Assembly (NCBI GenBank): GCA_963580285.1
Contig: OY757015.1
Coordinates: 132,998,029 to 133,062,028, forward strand
Reading direction: 5' to 3'
DNA: 64,000 nucleotides
From: Lucinisca nassula
Taxonomy: Eukaryota; Mollusca; Bivalvia; Lucinida; Lucinidae
Position 1 is the stretch's first letter. The number at the start of each line of letters is the position of its first letter. Under the pieces are notes generated by a model. That model saw only the letters and a program-made list of their open reading frames with translations, was not told where the DNA came from and ran no database searches. This document shows positions 10,532 to 19,961 of the stretch, one piece after another. The position numbers and the translations under genes are program-made.

Positions 10532-10662
10532 CATTACGCAAACATGCCTATACAAATACATTGCCACCTTTATCGCCGAAAAAATGAAAATTTTATGATG
10601 AAAAATTGTGATATTTTTCTGGTTCAAGGGTGTCAAAATTATATAGGCGTGTTTTCGTGATG
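10532..10662. mobile_element. MITE family 1 with large internal deletion
   Basis: Both ends are present (CATTACGCAAACATGCCTAT and TATAGGCGTGTTTTCGTGATG), but the centre from the hairpin to the AACCCC block is deleted, leaving 131 bp. Confidence 0.7.
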
Positions 10663-10912
10663 ATTTTAATAGCGTTTTTGTTGCACAGAACATGTAGTGC
10701 CCTTACATATTCAAGTAGTCATAGTCTTTACCGGACTATGGCGTTGGCGAACAAAAAAGTTTTAGATGTGCAAACTGATCTGCGCAAGAGGGGGCTTTCA
10801 TATGTAAAAGAGTTAGTCCTAGCATTGGGACCAGAGGCACCCCTGATTGAACACTGCCGACTCAAATCAGACTGCGCCCGCTCGAATTGTCCATTCCGAT
10901 CCAGTTCTGCAA
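10663..10912. other. Unassigned stretch, possible decayed coding
   Basis: A plus-strand frame runs through an ATG at 10738 (MALANKKVLDVQTDL...). It has no splice sites I trust, continues into repeat C, and matches no family I recognise. I treat it as chance. Confidence 0.3.
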
Positions 10913-11010
10913 CGGAAGGTCAGGTGGTTTTTCTCCGGGTACTCCGGTTTTCGCCCACCTCTGACTAACGATCGGCTCGATATGGGTGAAATAATCTTGA
11001 AAGGGCCGTA
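10913..11010 (+). repeat. Dispersed repeat C, copy 1
   Basis: The segment AACGGAAGGTCAGGTGG...GTACTCCGGTTTTCGCCCACC...CTCGATATGGGTGAAATAAT...AAAGGGCCGTAAAAC is found inverted at 14218-14336. Non-coding and of unknown class. Confidence 0.65.
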
Positions 11011-11119
11011 AAACCCAAAAAAAACAACAAAAAAAAAACATTCCGATCCATGTTTGGCAGATGCACCTAGATCGTTGAGGGAGATCAAATTTATTATCAT
11101 GTTAACAAGTCCGTGACAT

Positions 11120-11300
11120 GAACAACACTAAATCCCAGTTTATATAGAGAAAAATGGGGTTTGCGTGGGTATACATTATTTTCTTTATTTCTGCTCGAAG
11201 ACAAAGGTTGTGGGTACTTGTTAGAACCGCCTCGACGAGTGGTTCAAACGAGCACCATCAACCTATGTTTTGAGTAAAAATAAAAAAATATCACAAAATT
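11120..11300. mobile_element. MITE family 2 fragment
   Basis: It has AAATCCCAGTTTATATAGAG with ATGGGGTTTGCGTGGG, TTATTTCTGCTCGAAGACAA, GTACTTGTTAGAACCGCCTC and a partly decayed right half of the hairpin. Outer ends are missing. Confidence 0.5.
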
Positions 11301-11404
11301 TAGTCTGTAAAAGTCCATTTTTAGATAAGAAAAATGCACTATGCCTCACTATGTATCGTTATGAAATGGGCAGAATCAAATACTCTTAAATTTATTTACT
11401 ATTT

Positions 11405-11596
11405 CATATCGAAAACACGCCTATATAATTTTGACCCCCTTGAACCCCACTTTTATATGGTAAAACTGGGGTTTACAGGGGTAAACCTTATTTTTCTTAT
11501 TTCTGTTCTAAAATATAGATTGTGGGTACTCGTTAGAACCGCCTCGATGTGGGGGTAAAAGTTACAATGTATTTGTATAGGCGTATTTTCGTAATG
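11405..11596. mobile_element. MITE family 1, half hairpin deleted
   Basis: Starts CATATCGAAAACACGCCTAT and ends GTATAGGCGTATTTTCGTAATG. The left hairpin arm up to AGAACCGCCTCGATG is present, but the right arm is missing, giving 192 bp. Confidence 0.7.
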
Positions 11597-11659
11597 ATTT
11601 ATTTTTTTTATTTATTAGCCATAACTTAAACATGCCTTTGAAATCATGAGAATTCTGAT

Positions 11660-11850
11660 AATTTTGACCCCCGCCCCCACCTTAAACCCAATTTTTATAT
11701 AGTAAAAATTGGGTATACAGTGGTATACGTTGTTCTTAGTATTTATGCTCAAAAACATACATTGTGGATATTCGTTAGAACCGCCTAGCCGTATGCTGTG
11801 TTTTTGAGCAGAAACATGAAAAATGTCAGAATATTTCTTTGTTTGGTGAT
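11660..11850. mobile_element. MITE family 1 fragment
   Basis: It shows AACCCAATTTTTATATAGTA with a partner TTGGGTATACAGTGG, a half hairpin ATTCGTTAGAACCGCCTAG, and TTTTTGAGCAGAAACATGAA. Ends are not preserved. Confidence 0.5.
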
Positions 11851-12024
11851 ATATTTTATAATATTTGATTCGGCGTGTGTTTGTAATGCTAATTGTCGGT
11901 GATATTTTTTTTGTCTAAAACATAAATAGTTAGTACATGTTACAACCGCAGGCTCATGGGCTGTACGTTTAATGATTTCCAGACACTACGGCCCCACTAC
12001 CACCTCGGCCCCTAGACAGCTCAA

Positions 12025-12765
12025 ACAATGTCGGCCCACCCCATACTTTTCAGTTCTGTAGTGTATTCTTTGCTTCCTTTTATAGAACATACTTAACGTC
12101 ACAACAGCTGGTGTTAAGGGAATGTGTGACGACCGTAAAAAGTCTGCCTGTCCTTCATCATAGGGTAGATGGTATTTCTTTGTCTTTTGGGATCATAGAT
12201 TCCGTTTTGGAGTTTAGCCCAGAAATACTTGGACCCTCCATACTTTTCAGTTCTTCAGTGTATTCTCTGCTCCGAAATGATAACCCTTTTATAGATAACA
12301 TTTAACGTCATTCTACTAGTGTTAAGGGAATGTGTGGTGGCCGTAAACAGTCTCCCTGCCCTTCATCATAGTGTAGTTTATATTTCTTTTTTCCTCTGGT
12401 ATCACTGATTCAATTGTGGATTTTTGAAAATATCTTAGGGTCACTGATGAGACCTACTTGGCCAAAACTAGCTAGTCTGGCCCAGGAATGTTTGTACACT
12501 CCATACGTATCAGTTCTGCGGTGTATTCTTTGCAGCCAAAGGACAACCCTTCATAGAACATACTTAATGTGTTGCGGCCACGAACGTGTGGCGGCCATGA
12601 AAAGTCTGCCTGACCTTCAACATAGTGCGGTTTGTATTTTCTTGTCCTTTGGGTCGGAGATTGGTCCAGAAATACTTGTAGGCTCCATACTTTTCAGTCC
12701 TGCAGTGTATTCTTTGCTTCCAAAGGATAACACTTTCCTACTCATAGAACACATTTGTCCAGAAA
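12025..12765 (+). repeat. Retrozyme-like tandem array
   Basis: About four head-to-tail units are marked by a TATAGAACATA-type motif near 12083, 12292, 12554 and 12745 (spacing about 209, 262 and 191 bp). Each unit has GTGTATTCTTTGC-type, TAACGTCA-type, GTCTGCCTG and CTTCATCATAG-type blocks. Only the 262 bp unit holds the 46 nt hammerhead block at 12438-12483; the shorter units lack about 50-70 bp exactly there. Tandem ribozyme-bearing monomers of this size are typical of metazoan retrozymes. Open frames over it are artefacts. Confidence 0.65.
12438..12483 (+). ncRNA. Hammerhead ribozyme, core-mutated
   Basis: GGGTCA, intact CTGATGA, stem II GACC-TACTT-GGCC with one A/C mismatch, then AAAA in place of GAAA, stem III ACTAGCTAGT, cleavage base C and TGGCCC. 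The G12 to A change should abolish cleavage. Its length of 46 nt matches all other copies in the window. Confidence 0.7.
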
Positions 12766-12804
12766 AAAAATGTTAAAATATTTAATGTATAACTTTCACA
12801 TGAA

Positions 12805-13137
12805 GCGTGATAGCTCAGTGGTTAGTGCACTTGCCTCTGATGCTAGAGGTCCCGGGTTCGATCCCCGGCAGCGGCGATAAAATTTCGGTGTCCGAACACG
12901 CTCCATTGGCATCATTTGCAGGGATGAATGTCATAAAGTGCACCATCCTTCGGATCGGGACGTTAACTGGAGGCCCCCTGTGCAGGGAGAACCATCCCTT
13001 GTGCAGGTTAAAGATCCCTACCGTAATTACATGATTACTGTGTAGGCTTTCATCCTGCAAACCTGGAGTGTATGTAATGTACACCTACGGTAATGGCAAA
13101 ATATGACCTACGCAGTATCAGTAGAAAGAAAGAAAGA
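12805..13137 (+). mobile_element. tRNA-derived SINE with GAAA tail
   Basis: The head has a pol III A box (TAGCTCAGTGGTTAGTGC) and B box (GGGTTCGATCCCC) with a good T-arm CCGGG/CCCGG. The acceptor stem does not pair, so it is not a functional tRNA. The body includes CCTTCGGATCGGGACGTTAA and GCAGGGAGAACCATCCC, a central domain seen in many marine invertebrate SINEs. It ends in (GAAA)n at 13119-13137. A target duplication is not clear. Confidence 0.8.
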
Positions 13138-13362
13138 ATTATTACTTATGATCTTGGGCTGACTATGGGATGGAGGGTATTATGGATCTAATCATTAATT
13201 CACAATATAGTTGGGAAATTAATATATATGTTAAAAAATTAAACAAAAACTTTCTTCGTCATGGTAGAATTACACACATCTGCATACCAAATACGAACTA
13301 GATCGATTATATGATTTGGAAAATTAAAAGATCTTTTTTATGCCCCAGCTTGGGGCATATAG

Positions 13363-13648
13363 TTTTTTCGAAATACTAAGTCGAAATTTTGAGATTGTAA
13401 GTCGAAATTTCGAGATATTATGTCGAAATATCGAGTTCCTAAGTCAAAATTTCGAGATACTAAGTCGAATTTTCGAGCTACGAAGTCGAAATTTCGAGTT
13501 AATAAGTCGAAATTTCGAGATATTATGTCGAAATATCGAGTTACTAAGTCGAAATTTCGAGGTACTAAGTCGGGATTTTCGAGCTATTATGTCGAAATTT
13601 CGAGATACCTATCAAAAGAAAAAAAGTATACCTGGCCCCAATGCTCTT
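13363..13648 (+). repeat. TCGAAATTTCGA minisatellite, forward copy
   Basis: About 14 units of 17-20 bp on the pattern TAAGTCGAAATTTCGAGA. The palindrome TCGAAATTTCGA sits in most units. The array is followed by AAAAGAAAAAAAGTATACCTGG and CCCAATGCTC. The same array and the same flank appear inverted at 18341-18732. The open frames in two registers are translated repeat. Confidence 0.85.
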
Positions 13649-13724
13649 CCGTACATTTGTAACTTATTTCTTATGTTGACGTCAGCTCTGAATGCATGAC
13701 CTTCAAGGTTATTTTTAATACTAC

Positions 13725-13944
13725 CATTACGCAAACACGCCTACCACCTTTATCGCCGAAAAAATGAAAATTTTAAGATGAAAAATTGTGATATTTTTCT
13801 TATTTCTGCTCAAATATTTTAGAGCAGAAATAAGAACTAGAGCAGAAATAAGAAAAATAAGGTATACCCCCGGAAACCCCAGTTTTACTATATAAAAGTG
13901 GGGTTCATGTGGGGTCAAAATTATATAGACGTGTTTTCGTGATG
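13725..13944. mobile_element. MITE family 1, hairpin deleted
   Basis: Ends are CATTACGCAAACACGCCTAC and TATAGACGTGTTTTCGTGATG. Both GAGCAGAAATAAGAA flanks of the hairpin survive, but the hairpin itself is gone. The CCCCAGTTTTAC...GTGGGGTTC hairpin is intact. Confidence 0.75.
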
Positions 13945-14217
13945 ATAAAAACCATTCACAGTGGCCATGTTTTTTCGGTAGGCCTACATATTCAAGAGTA
14001 TGTACTTATCTCGCAAGCCGAAAAATAGTTTTTCTTTCACTCGCTGTTTTCCTAGTACTCGCTTCAAACCTAACAAATGGGAGAAAAATAATCCATCATG
14101 ATGGATAGGGAAATATCACCCTCGGGGTATGAATTTCAATCCTGGGAACCTTGGGTGAGATTTCCCTATCCTTTATAATCAGTAATGATGGGTTCTTATA
14201 ATGGGCGTTTTTTTTGT

Positions 14218-14336
14218 GTGTTTTTTTGTTTTACGTCCCTTTCAAGATTATTTCACTCATATCGAGCCGATCGTTAATCTGAGGTGGGCGAAAACCGGAG
14301 TACCCAGAAAAAAAAAAAAATAACCTTCCGTTGCAG
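14218..14336 (-). repeat. Dispersed repeat C, copy 2 (inverted)
   Basis: Reverse complement of 10913-11010: TTCAAGATTATTTCACTCAT, ATCGAGCCGATCGTTAATC, GGTGGGCGAAAACCGGAGTA and CCTTCCGTTGCAGAACT. An A12 run lies between the last two blocks. Confidence 0.65.
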
Positions 14337-14445
14337 AACTTGGCGTCTCACATGTGATATAATGGGTGTATTACCCCAATATACACAGGTATTCATCTGA
14401 AGTAAATGTCAAGAGAGGACCTCAGTGAAGCGAAACCCGAGCAGA

Positions 14446-14594
14446 CCATTAGCCCTATACCTGCTGTTCACGACATCTGATCAGGATCTACACTGTGTCA
14501 TGCAGTTTGTGAATTGTATGAATAAAGTAATTTGATTGGCTGATAGTCAGAAATGGTGTGCCTAAATTAATTTATTCAGCAGGATAATGGTTAG
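14446..14594. mobile_element. MITE family 3, short copy
   Basis: It is bounded by ACCATTAGCCCTATACCTGCTG and CAGCAGGATAATGGTTA. It shares ATCTGATCAGGATCTACACTG, AGTAATTTGATTGGCTGATAG and CAGAAATGGTGTG with the fuller copy at 32959-33171. The long hairpin seen there is reduced to one arm. Confidence 0.65.
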
Positions 14595-14833
14595 AACCTC
14601 GATACGTAGCACCGTCATGAGAAATCTTGACTTCGCGGCATCTTCAGCAACACAGACTTGCTGGAGTCTTAAAATTTTAGATGTTGAAACTTAAGCAGCG
14701 AATGCGCCGGTTGATCTGCACCTTTGTTATTTGCAAAAAAGGAAAACAGGTTTCCTTATGATTACAAGGAAGTAAATAAAAATAAAAAATGAGTTCCTTT
14801 AAGAGCAATGAAAACATTCATAAGAAAGAAGAT

Positions 14834-14879
14834 GAGTCATACTACGTAGTTTCGGCTAATAAAGCCTCATCAGTGACCC
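14834..14879 (-). ncRNA. Hammerhead ribozyme, intact core
   Basis: Minus strand, 46 nt: stem I GGGTCA, core CTGATGA, stem II GGCT-TTATT-AGCC, GAAA, stem III ACTACGTAGT, cleavage base A, and stem I TGACTC. All conserved core bases are present, stem II pairs fully, and stem I pairs with one G-U. GUA is a permitted cleavage triplet. Predicted cut is between 14840 and 14839. The sequence around it does not match the nearby retrozyme copies, so its host element is unclear. Activity is predicted only. Confidence 0.8.
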
Positions 14880-15044
14880 TATAATGATCCGACAACGAAA
14901 GCCAGAGGAAACATACTGCAATTCTGCGAATTTCGAATAGGCAGTCGATTCAAAGACTGATATAAATCAAAATGGGGTCCAAATAATTAAAAACCTGTCT
15001 AGAATATGAGTCTAAACCAATAATTTATTTCTGATTTCTCAGAA

Positions 15045-15108
15045 TATTCACGCTGATCTCAAAGGACCAAAAGTAAAATATAAACTGCACTATGGTTGAT
15101 GTACGGGG
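15045..15108 (-). mobile_element. Retrozyme-like fragment
   Basis: CTCAAAGGACCAAAAG...AAAATATAAACTGCACTATG matches the segment just past the ribozyme in 16641-16896. The rest of the unit is absent. Confidence 0.45.
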
Positions 15109-15466
15109 AGACGTTGTTTTTCCTAGTTTTGTATTAACGCTTTAGAATCGCCTCAGTGAGCATCCGCAGTCTTTGATTGAAACATAAAAAAAATAAAAAA
15201 AAATCAAATTTTATAAGAAAAGTTGCAGTTTTGGGGTCGTGCAACAAAGCAATATATTTGTTGCGTTCTCGCAATGGCAAAGATTACATTTTTAGTGATT
15301 CCCAGAGCCACTTAGAATAACATTTTATACGGCGATCAGCCAAGGTTCGAACCACAGCGTTGAGAGACCTATGCGACATTAAAATTCTACGTACATGTAA
15401 TTATTGAATATAATCCTGGGTTAGCAGACAACTAGTTTTTTAATACGAGCCTGGTTAACTAGACAA

Positions 15467-15469
15467 CCT

Positions 15470-15516
<47 letters not shown>

Positions 15517-15519
15517 TTA
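15467..15519 (+). repeat. (TTTA)n microsatellite
   Basis: About 13 tandem TTTA units. Confidence 0.96.
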
Positions 15520-15785
15520 TAATGTATAAATTAATCTCTACTTATAATTAATGACCACCACTTAATTCAGTTGTGGTTATCGATAATCGATATTGATAAT
15601 AGAGTTATAAGGTGCTGAGTGGTTATTGGAATGTCAGTTGAATTATCGATGATCGATAATTACTGAGATTTTAGAGGTGTTAATCGCGTCACAACGTTAA
15701 GTGTGACTGAGCGATGATGAGATGAATATGAATACATGTATGTATGTGTGTCATTTAAAAGTGTAAGATTTGGTTTTGGTTTGGG

Positions 15786-15877
15786 TTTATCTGAGGTTTA
15801 ACGTCCCCGTCAACACTGTAAAGGTCATTTTGGAGACGTTGCTTCCCATTTTGTGGGACTTTTACCCGACATTGAGA
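15786..15877 (+). repeat. Dispersed repeat A fragment
   Basis: It matches only the 5' part of repeat A, from GAGGTTTAACGTCCCCGTCA through GGGACTTTTACCCGACATTG, and is followed by unrelated sequence. Confidence 0.7.
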
Positions 15878-15968
15878 GGTTCATCTTATCTCTTTAAGGT
15901 TTCAATGGTTCTCAATAAAACAGATGTAAAATCCTAAAATAAGGAGTTTTCTGACATAGTTGTAAAAT

Positions 15969-15969
<1 letters not shown>

Positions 15970-16022
<53 letters not shown>
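15970..16022 (+). repeat. (CA)n microsatellite
   Basis: About 26 uninterrupted CA dinucleotides. Confidence 0.97.
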
Positions 16023-16026
<4 letters not shown>

Positions 16027-16640
16027 CGCACACCATTTAAGCACAATGTGGCGTCTCATCAGGGTCTACACTGCGTGCTTAAGAGAAACATCAATTCATC
16101 TTAGGATAGATAAGATGTAATCGAAGAATGGACTCGTCCCAACGATAAGTGTGGGAGAAATTATTGGGCTTAATTGGCTAGAATGGGCTATACATCGCAT
16201 GCCAAAAGGTGATACCAATCGCGTGTTGACGCATATTTCTGGAAAGAGTTTTCAAATTTTCCGTTTAATATCAATACAAACTGGGAGAAAAAGAAACAAA
16301 TCACACTGAAAGAAAATCTATTCTACTACTGTGGGGACATGTAGTCGACTCTCGTTAGTTTGGTTTGAATTAGAAAAATTTCGAGATAAACCGAATTCAA
16401 ATAAAAAAAAAGTACATAGTGTGTATAATAACCTGACACAACATTTCCAAGATCTAGTATGGCTTAAACAGTAGTTTAAAAGACATAAATGTTTGAAATA
16501 ACGAGAGTCAATTGTATAAAATTGTCTATACTTTATTTGCCTACATTTTGTGTCGCGCACGGTAAGGTTCATACCGGGCACCATCTGTGAAACGAGTATC
16601 CCTGTACACAATGCCACTTATTATCTGTACATGCAATATC

Positions 16641-16896
16641 AATATGTTCTATAAAAGGGTTATCCTTTGGAAACAGGATATACACTGTAGAGCTGAAAAG
16701 TATGGAGTGTACAAGTTCCTCTGGGCCAGACCAGCTAGTTTCGGCCAATACGGCCTCATTAGTGACCCTGAACTTCAATGAAATCAATGGTCCCAAAGGA
16801 CAAGAAAATATAAACTACATTATGATGTAGGACAGAGATACTTTTTACAGCCGCTACACATTCCAGCTGTAGTGACGTTAAATATGTTCTATAATG
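16641..16896 (-). mobile_element. Retrozyme-like ribozyme element, copy 2 (240 bp monomer)
   Basis: AATATGTTCTATAA occurs at 16641 and again at 16881, so the stretch is one 240 bp monomer plus the start of a second, the junction expected of a tandem or circular template. It contains a hammerhead block at 16723-16768, then CCCAAAGGACAAGAAAATAT and GTAGTGACGTTAAATATG. It matches the array at 12025-12765 in reverse orientation. Confidence 0.65.
16723..16768 (-). ncRNA. Hammerhead ribozyme, core-mutated
   Basis: Minus strand: GGGTCA, CTAATGA (G5 changed to A), stem II GGCC-GTATT-GGCC, GAAA, ACTAGCTGGT, cleavage base C, TGGCCC. The fold is preserved but the core change should inactivate it. Confidence 0.7.
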
Positions 16897-17560
16897 ATGA
16901 AAGAGTGCAATTATATCTTCTCGCGGCTCATGTTAACAGTCTTTTTTGTTTCTTTATATTAGATTGTAACGGCCTAATCAACACTATTTAGGCATATCAA
17001 GCAGGTCGAAATACCGTTTCACACTTTTCCTGGGCAGGCTTACACCAGAAACTGACAACTGCCCTTTTTGAATCAGCGGAAGGGAGAGAATGACCGTAGA
17101 AACGATTTCATGATCAGTTTAGTTTGTCGAATTTTTCATTTTTAAATGTAAATAATAATGAATATAATAACGATTAAACTGTTTTGTTACCGTCAGATAA
17201 AGGTTTCTTAGTTATGCATGAAACATGAAAAGCCCTTCACTGTTGGTAAAAGTTTGCACATTCCTTCAAAACTTCTTGAAATTCCGGGATACATGCCACA
17301 AGTAAGAAATCTTTCCCCATTCATTTCCCTTGTTAAAGTCATTCCCTGCAGTTTACATTTGCGCCAAGCGAAGACCCGAATCAGTTTTTGAAGAATCCAT
17401 GTGTTTAAAACACACTTAAGAGCGCACAGCGGAAACTTTGAATAGACTGCGCGGATGCGGGGCCTGACCTGGATCTTCAATGGGCGCACATGCAAATTGC
17501 AGGAATATAGAATGACTGCAAATAGCCATTTGAACGTTTTTAGGCTCTTTGCAAATACAG
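16897..17560. other. Unassigned stretch
   Basis: A minus-strand frame of 137 codons covers 17208-17621 but starts inside the adjoining repeat, has no recognisable domain and overlaps a second open minus frame. No splice or promoter evidence supports a gene. Confidence 0.35.
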
Positions 17561-17726
17561 TCCAACCTGTCATAGTGGCCACCTCTATTAAGCAAGCAAC
17601 TTGTCTTAAGCAAGCAAGCATTTAGTTCCAGAAAAGGGCAAATGCATTAATATTTACCTGTGTTAAGCAAGCACCTGTCTTAGGCAAGCACATTTTGATC
17701 ATCCCTGGGGTGCTCGCTTAACACAG
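17561..17726. repeat. TTAAGCAAGCA-type dispersed repeat
   Basis: CCAACCTGTCATAGTGGCC opens a stretch with five TTAAGCAAGCA/TTAGGCAAGCA-like motifs, closing with GGTGCTCGCTTAACACAGG, an inverted form of the motif. It resembles invertebrate 'CCTGTCTATAAAGACCACC' hairpin repeats. Confidence 0.45.
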
Positions 17727-17916
17727 GATGGAGTGAAGCCACTCCGTATCTTTTTAGTCTTATTCATGGAAACTCGTAAACATCACCTCACTTGCCTTAT
17801 TTCTTTCTGCTCGGAACAGGTTATGGGTACTTGCTACAACCGCCTTATTGAAGTGGTTCTGCTTTATTGAGTACCCGCACTCTTTTTTCTGAGCGACACT
17901 GTAAAAAAAACAAACT

Positions 17917-18136
17917 GGCCTTTGGACAGATCCACCCGACAGATTCAATTTAGATTTGAAATTAAGGAGTATCAGATTTGAATGTTTGGTGGAAAAATGT
18001 AAACGTTCCTGTACATTGTTGATTCCAGTCAAAAGTCACGACATGTGGCCTCTGATCTGTGTATCAGTGTCTGAAATGTGCCTTCGACCTGATCCATTAG
18101 ACAGATCCAGTTTGAATTCAAAGGATGTGAGCTGTT
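17917..18136. repeat. Imperfect direct repeat pair
   Basis: The first copy, near 17917-17965, has CTTTGGACAGATCCACCCGA and AGATTTGAAATTAAGG. The second, near 18078-18130, has GATCCATTAGACAGATCC and AGTTTGAATTCAAAGG. Related MITE debris (TTGAAGTGGTTCTG near 17848) lies just upstream. Class unknown. Confidence 0.35.
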
Positions 18137-18187
18137 TGATTTGTTGTAAGTTTACAAAACATCCTTACTTTGGCAAACCGCGTTGAC

Positions 18188-18262
18188 CCCGATCAGACGC
18201 CGCGTTCTGTGGCATCAGATTGGTGCCCACACTGTTTGCACATGGTACTCATTAGAGCCGGA
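18188..18262. repeat. GATCAGACGCCGYGTTCTGTG-type repeat fragment
   Basis: It contains GATCAGACGCCGCGTTCTG and ACACTGTTTGCACATGGTAC. Similar pieces are at 28884-28945 and 42960-43035. A short dispersed element seen in molluscs; boundaries are uncertain. Confidence 0.45.
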
Positions 18263-18340
18263 TCTGACGAGTAAATGCTATCTGCCTTTTGAGCAAAAAT
18301 AAATAAACTATTATTTACAGTACACACTGATACTAAGAGC

Positions 18341-18732
18341 ATTAGGACCAGGTGTACTTTTCTTCTTTTGATACGTATCAAGAAATTTCCACTTAGCATC
18401 TCGAAATTTTGACTTAGTAACTAGAAATTTTGACATATTAACTCGAAATTTCGACATAAAATCTTCAAAATTTGACATAATAACTCGAAATTTTGACTTA
18501 TTAACTCGATATTTCGACTTAGTATCTCGAATCTCGAAATTTCGACTGAGTATGTCGAAATTTCGACATAATAACTCGAAATTTCGACTTAGTATCTCGA
18601 AATTTCGACACTCAAAATTGCGACTTAGTAACTCGAAATTCCGACATAATAACTCGAAATTTCGACTCACTATCTCGAAATATCGACTTAATAACTCGAA
18701 ATTTCGACTTAGTTTCTCAAAATTTCGACTTA
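18341..18732 (-). repeat. TCGAAATTTCGA minisatellite, inverted copy
   Basis: Plus strand reads CATTAGGACCAGGTGTACTT, a short A/T-rich link, then about 18 units of the form CTCGAAATTTCGACTTAGTA. It is the reverse complement of the array and flank at 13363-13648, with more units. Confidence 0.85.
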
Positions 18733-18865
18733 ATATCTAGATATTACGAGATATTAAATCCTATATACACACAGTTAATGTTAAAATGGTTAAACACCCC
18801 CGTTTCATTATACCCCCGCTTTGAAAAAAGGGCGAGAATATTGGTTTACATCTGTTCCTCCGTAC

Positions 18866-18916
18866 TTCTGTCTGTCTGTCCGTCCGTCTGTCTGTCGGAC
18901 GTCCGTCCGTCCGTCC
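18866..18916 (+). repeat. (GTCC/GTCT)n microsatellite
   Basis: Tandem TGTC, CGTC and related tetranucleotides with one GGAC interruption. Confidence 0.9.
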
Positions 18917-19312
18917 ATTGTTTCGTCAATTATTTTTCAAGAACCATAAAAGCTAGAAGCCGAGTATGCAAATTATGTGATATCGGTCTACTTGTATCGT
19001 GTAAAAGACAATGGCCTTTCTCGGTCTATTTTTTCATATGTTCTTTCATTCTTCTTTCTCTCTATATTGGCCAATATTAATTTTTATCAAATATTTCTCA
19101 AGAACTATAAAACTAGAAGCCCCAAACGTGTGCATCATGTAAGACACAGAGGGTTTTCTGACTCATCAGGAGGTCACGCATTCACTCCCGTTTCAGTAAA
19201 ATGAAAGCGGGCTTATAATTATATTTGACAGTTCTATTTCTTAAAGTGGATTCGGTATCAAACTTTCTCATGAAATGATTGCTTTTAAAATCATTTATAG
19301 ATCAAAGCACTG

Positions 19313-19353
19313 GCAGCACTGGTGGGTCGATTGTCTTTGAGTGTGGGTTGGTA
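19313..19353 (+). repeat. Left bracket of satellite region
   Basis: CAGCACTGGTGGGTCGA...GAGTGTGGGTTGG is an imperfect reverse complement of 26433-26476, which lies just past the 162 bp satellite. The pair may be inverted ends of the unit carrying the satellite, or two solo copies of a dispersed repeat. Confidence 0.55.
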
Positions 19354-19423
19354 CATGTTTCGTTTAACCTTTAAATTCCTATACTATAAGCTAAACGTGT
19401 AGATCCTGATCTGACGCCGTGCT

Positions 19424-19745
19424 TGGGTCGATTAATTATCAATTGACTAAAAGTTACTGACTACAGAAGCTTCCCGCCTGCTATTGTCCACGTGTCTATC
19501 ACTGGCCATGTTCAAAACCCATGTACCAGTTATTTATAGCAGCGCTAGTCTTCTCCTTGTGACGTCGGTGCGCCATGTAGACTGGACAGGTGAACATGGA
19601 CATTGCAAACAGTGTAGTCTGATCAGACGCCGCCGAACAGACCTTCAATAAATAACCGGTACCGTCATGGTCTACATGGTCAGCGATTGTCACGTGGACG
19701 ATAGCTAGTTACTTTGGGTCGAATGATAAAAAAATCGACCCAAAA
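19424..19745. repeat. Imperfect foldback of about 320 bp
   Basis: Left arm: GGGTCGATTAATTATCAAT, AAAGTTACT, GCTATTGTCCACGTGTCTAT, CATGTACCAGTTATTTAT. The right arm read in reverse complement gives GGGTCGATTTTTTTATCATT, AAAGTAACT, GCTATCGTCCACGTGACAAT, GGTACCGGTTATTTAT. The centre lies near 19585. It is likely a decayed foldback transposon. Confidence 0.6.
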
Positions 19746-19937
19746 GATGGTAATCGGTGCAACACGAACACCATGGCTAAAATAACAAAGCAACAACCGG
19801 CCAGAAAACGCAGTATTTAATACCAGAATACGTTGCGTGTTCTTCTCATTAAACAGACGTCTGTTTAAGAATAGAGCAGCAGATTCATCCCATCGGTCAG
19901 ACGTCGAATTTGATGACTGGTCAGCTCTAGCCACGAG

Positions 19938-19961
19938 TGTATGTGTGTGTGTGTGTGTCTA
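19938..19961 (+). repeat. (GT)n microsatellite
   Basis: About 10 GT dinucleotides, interrupted once by AT. Confidence 0.85.

Noticed and set aside
10738..10968. ATG-started frame (MALANKKVLD...) as an exon
   Set aside because: It reads into dispersed repeat C and lacks convincing splice sites.
12809..12880. Functional tRNA gene
   Set aside because: A and B boxes and T-arm are good, but the acceptor stem does not pair and the anticodon loop has the wrong size. The SINE body and GAAA tail follow directly.
17208..17621. Minus-strand frame of 137 codons as a gene
   Set aside because: It begins inside a dispersed repeat, overlaps another open frame, and shows no domain or signals.
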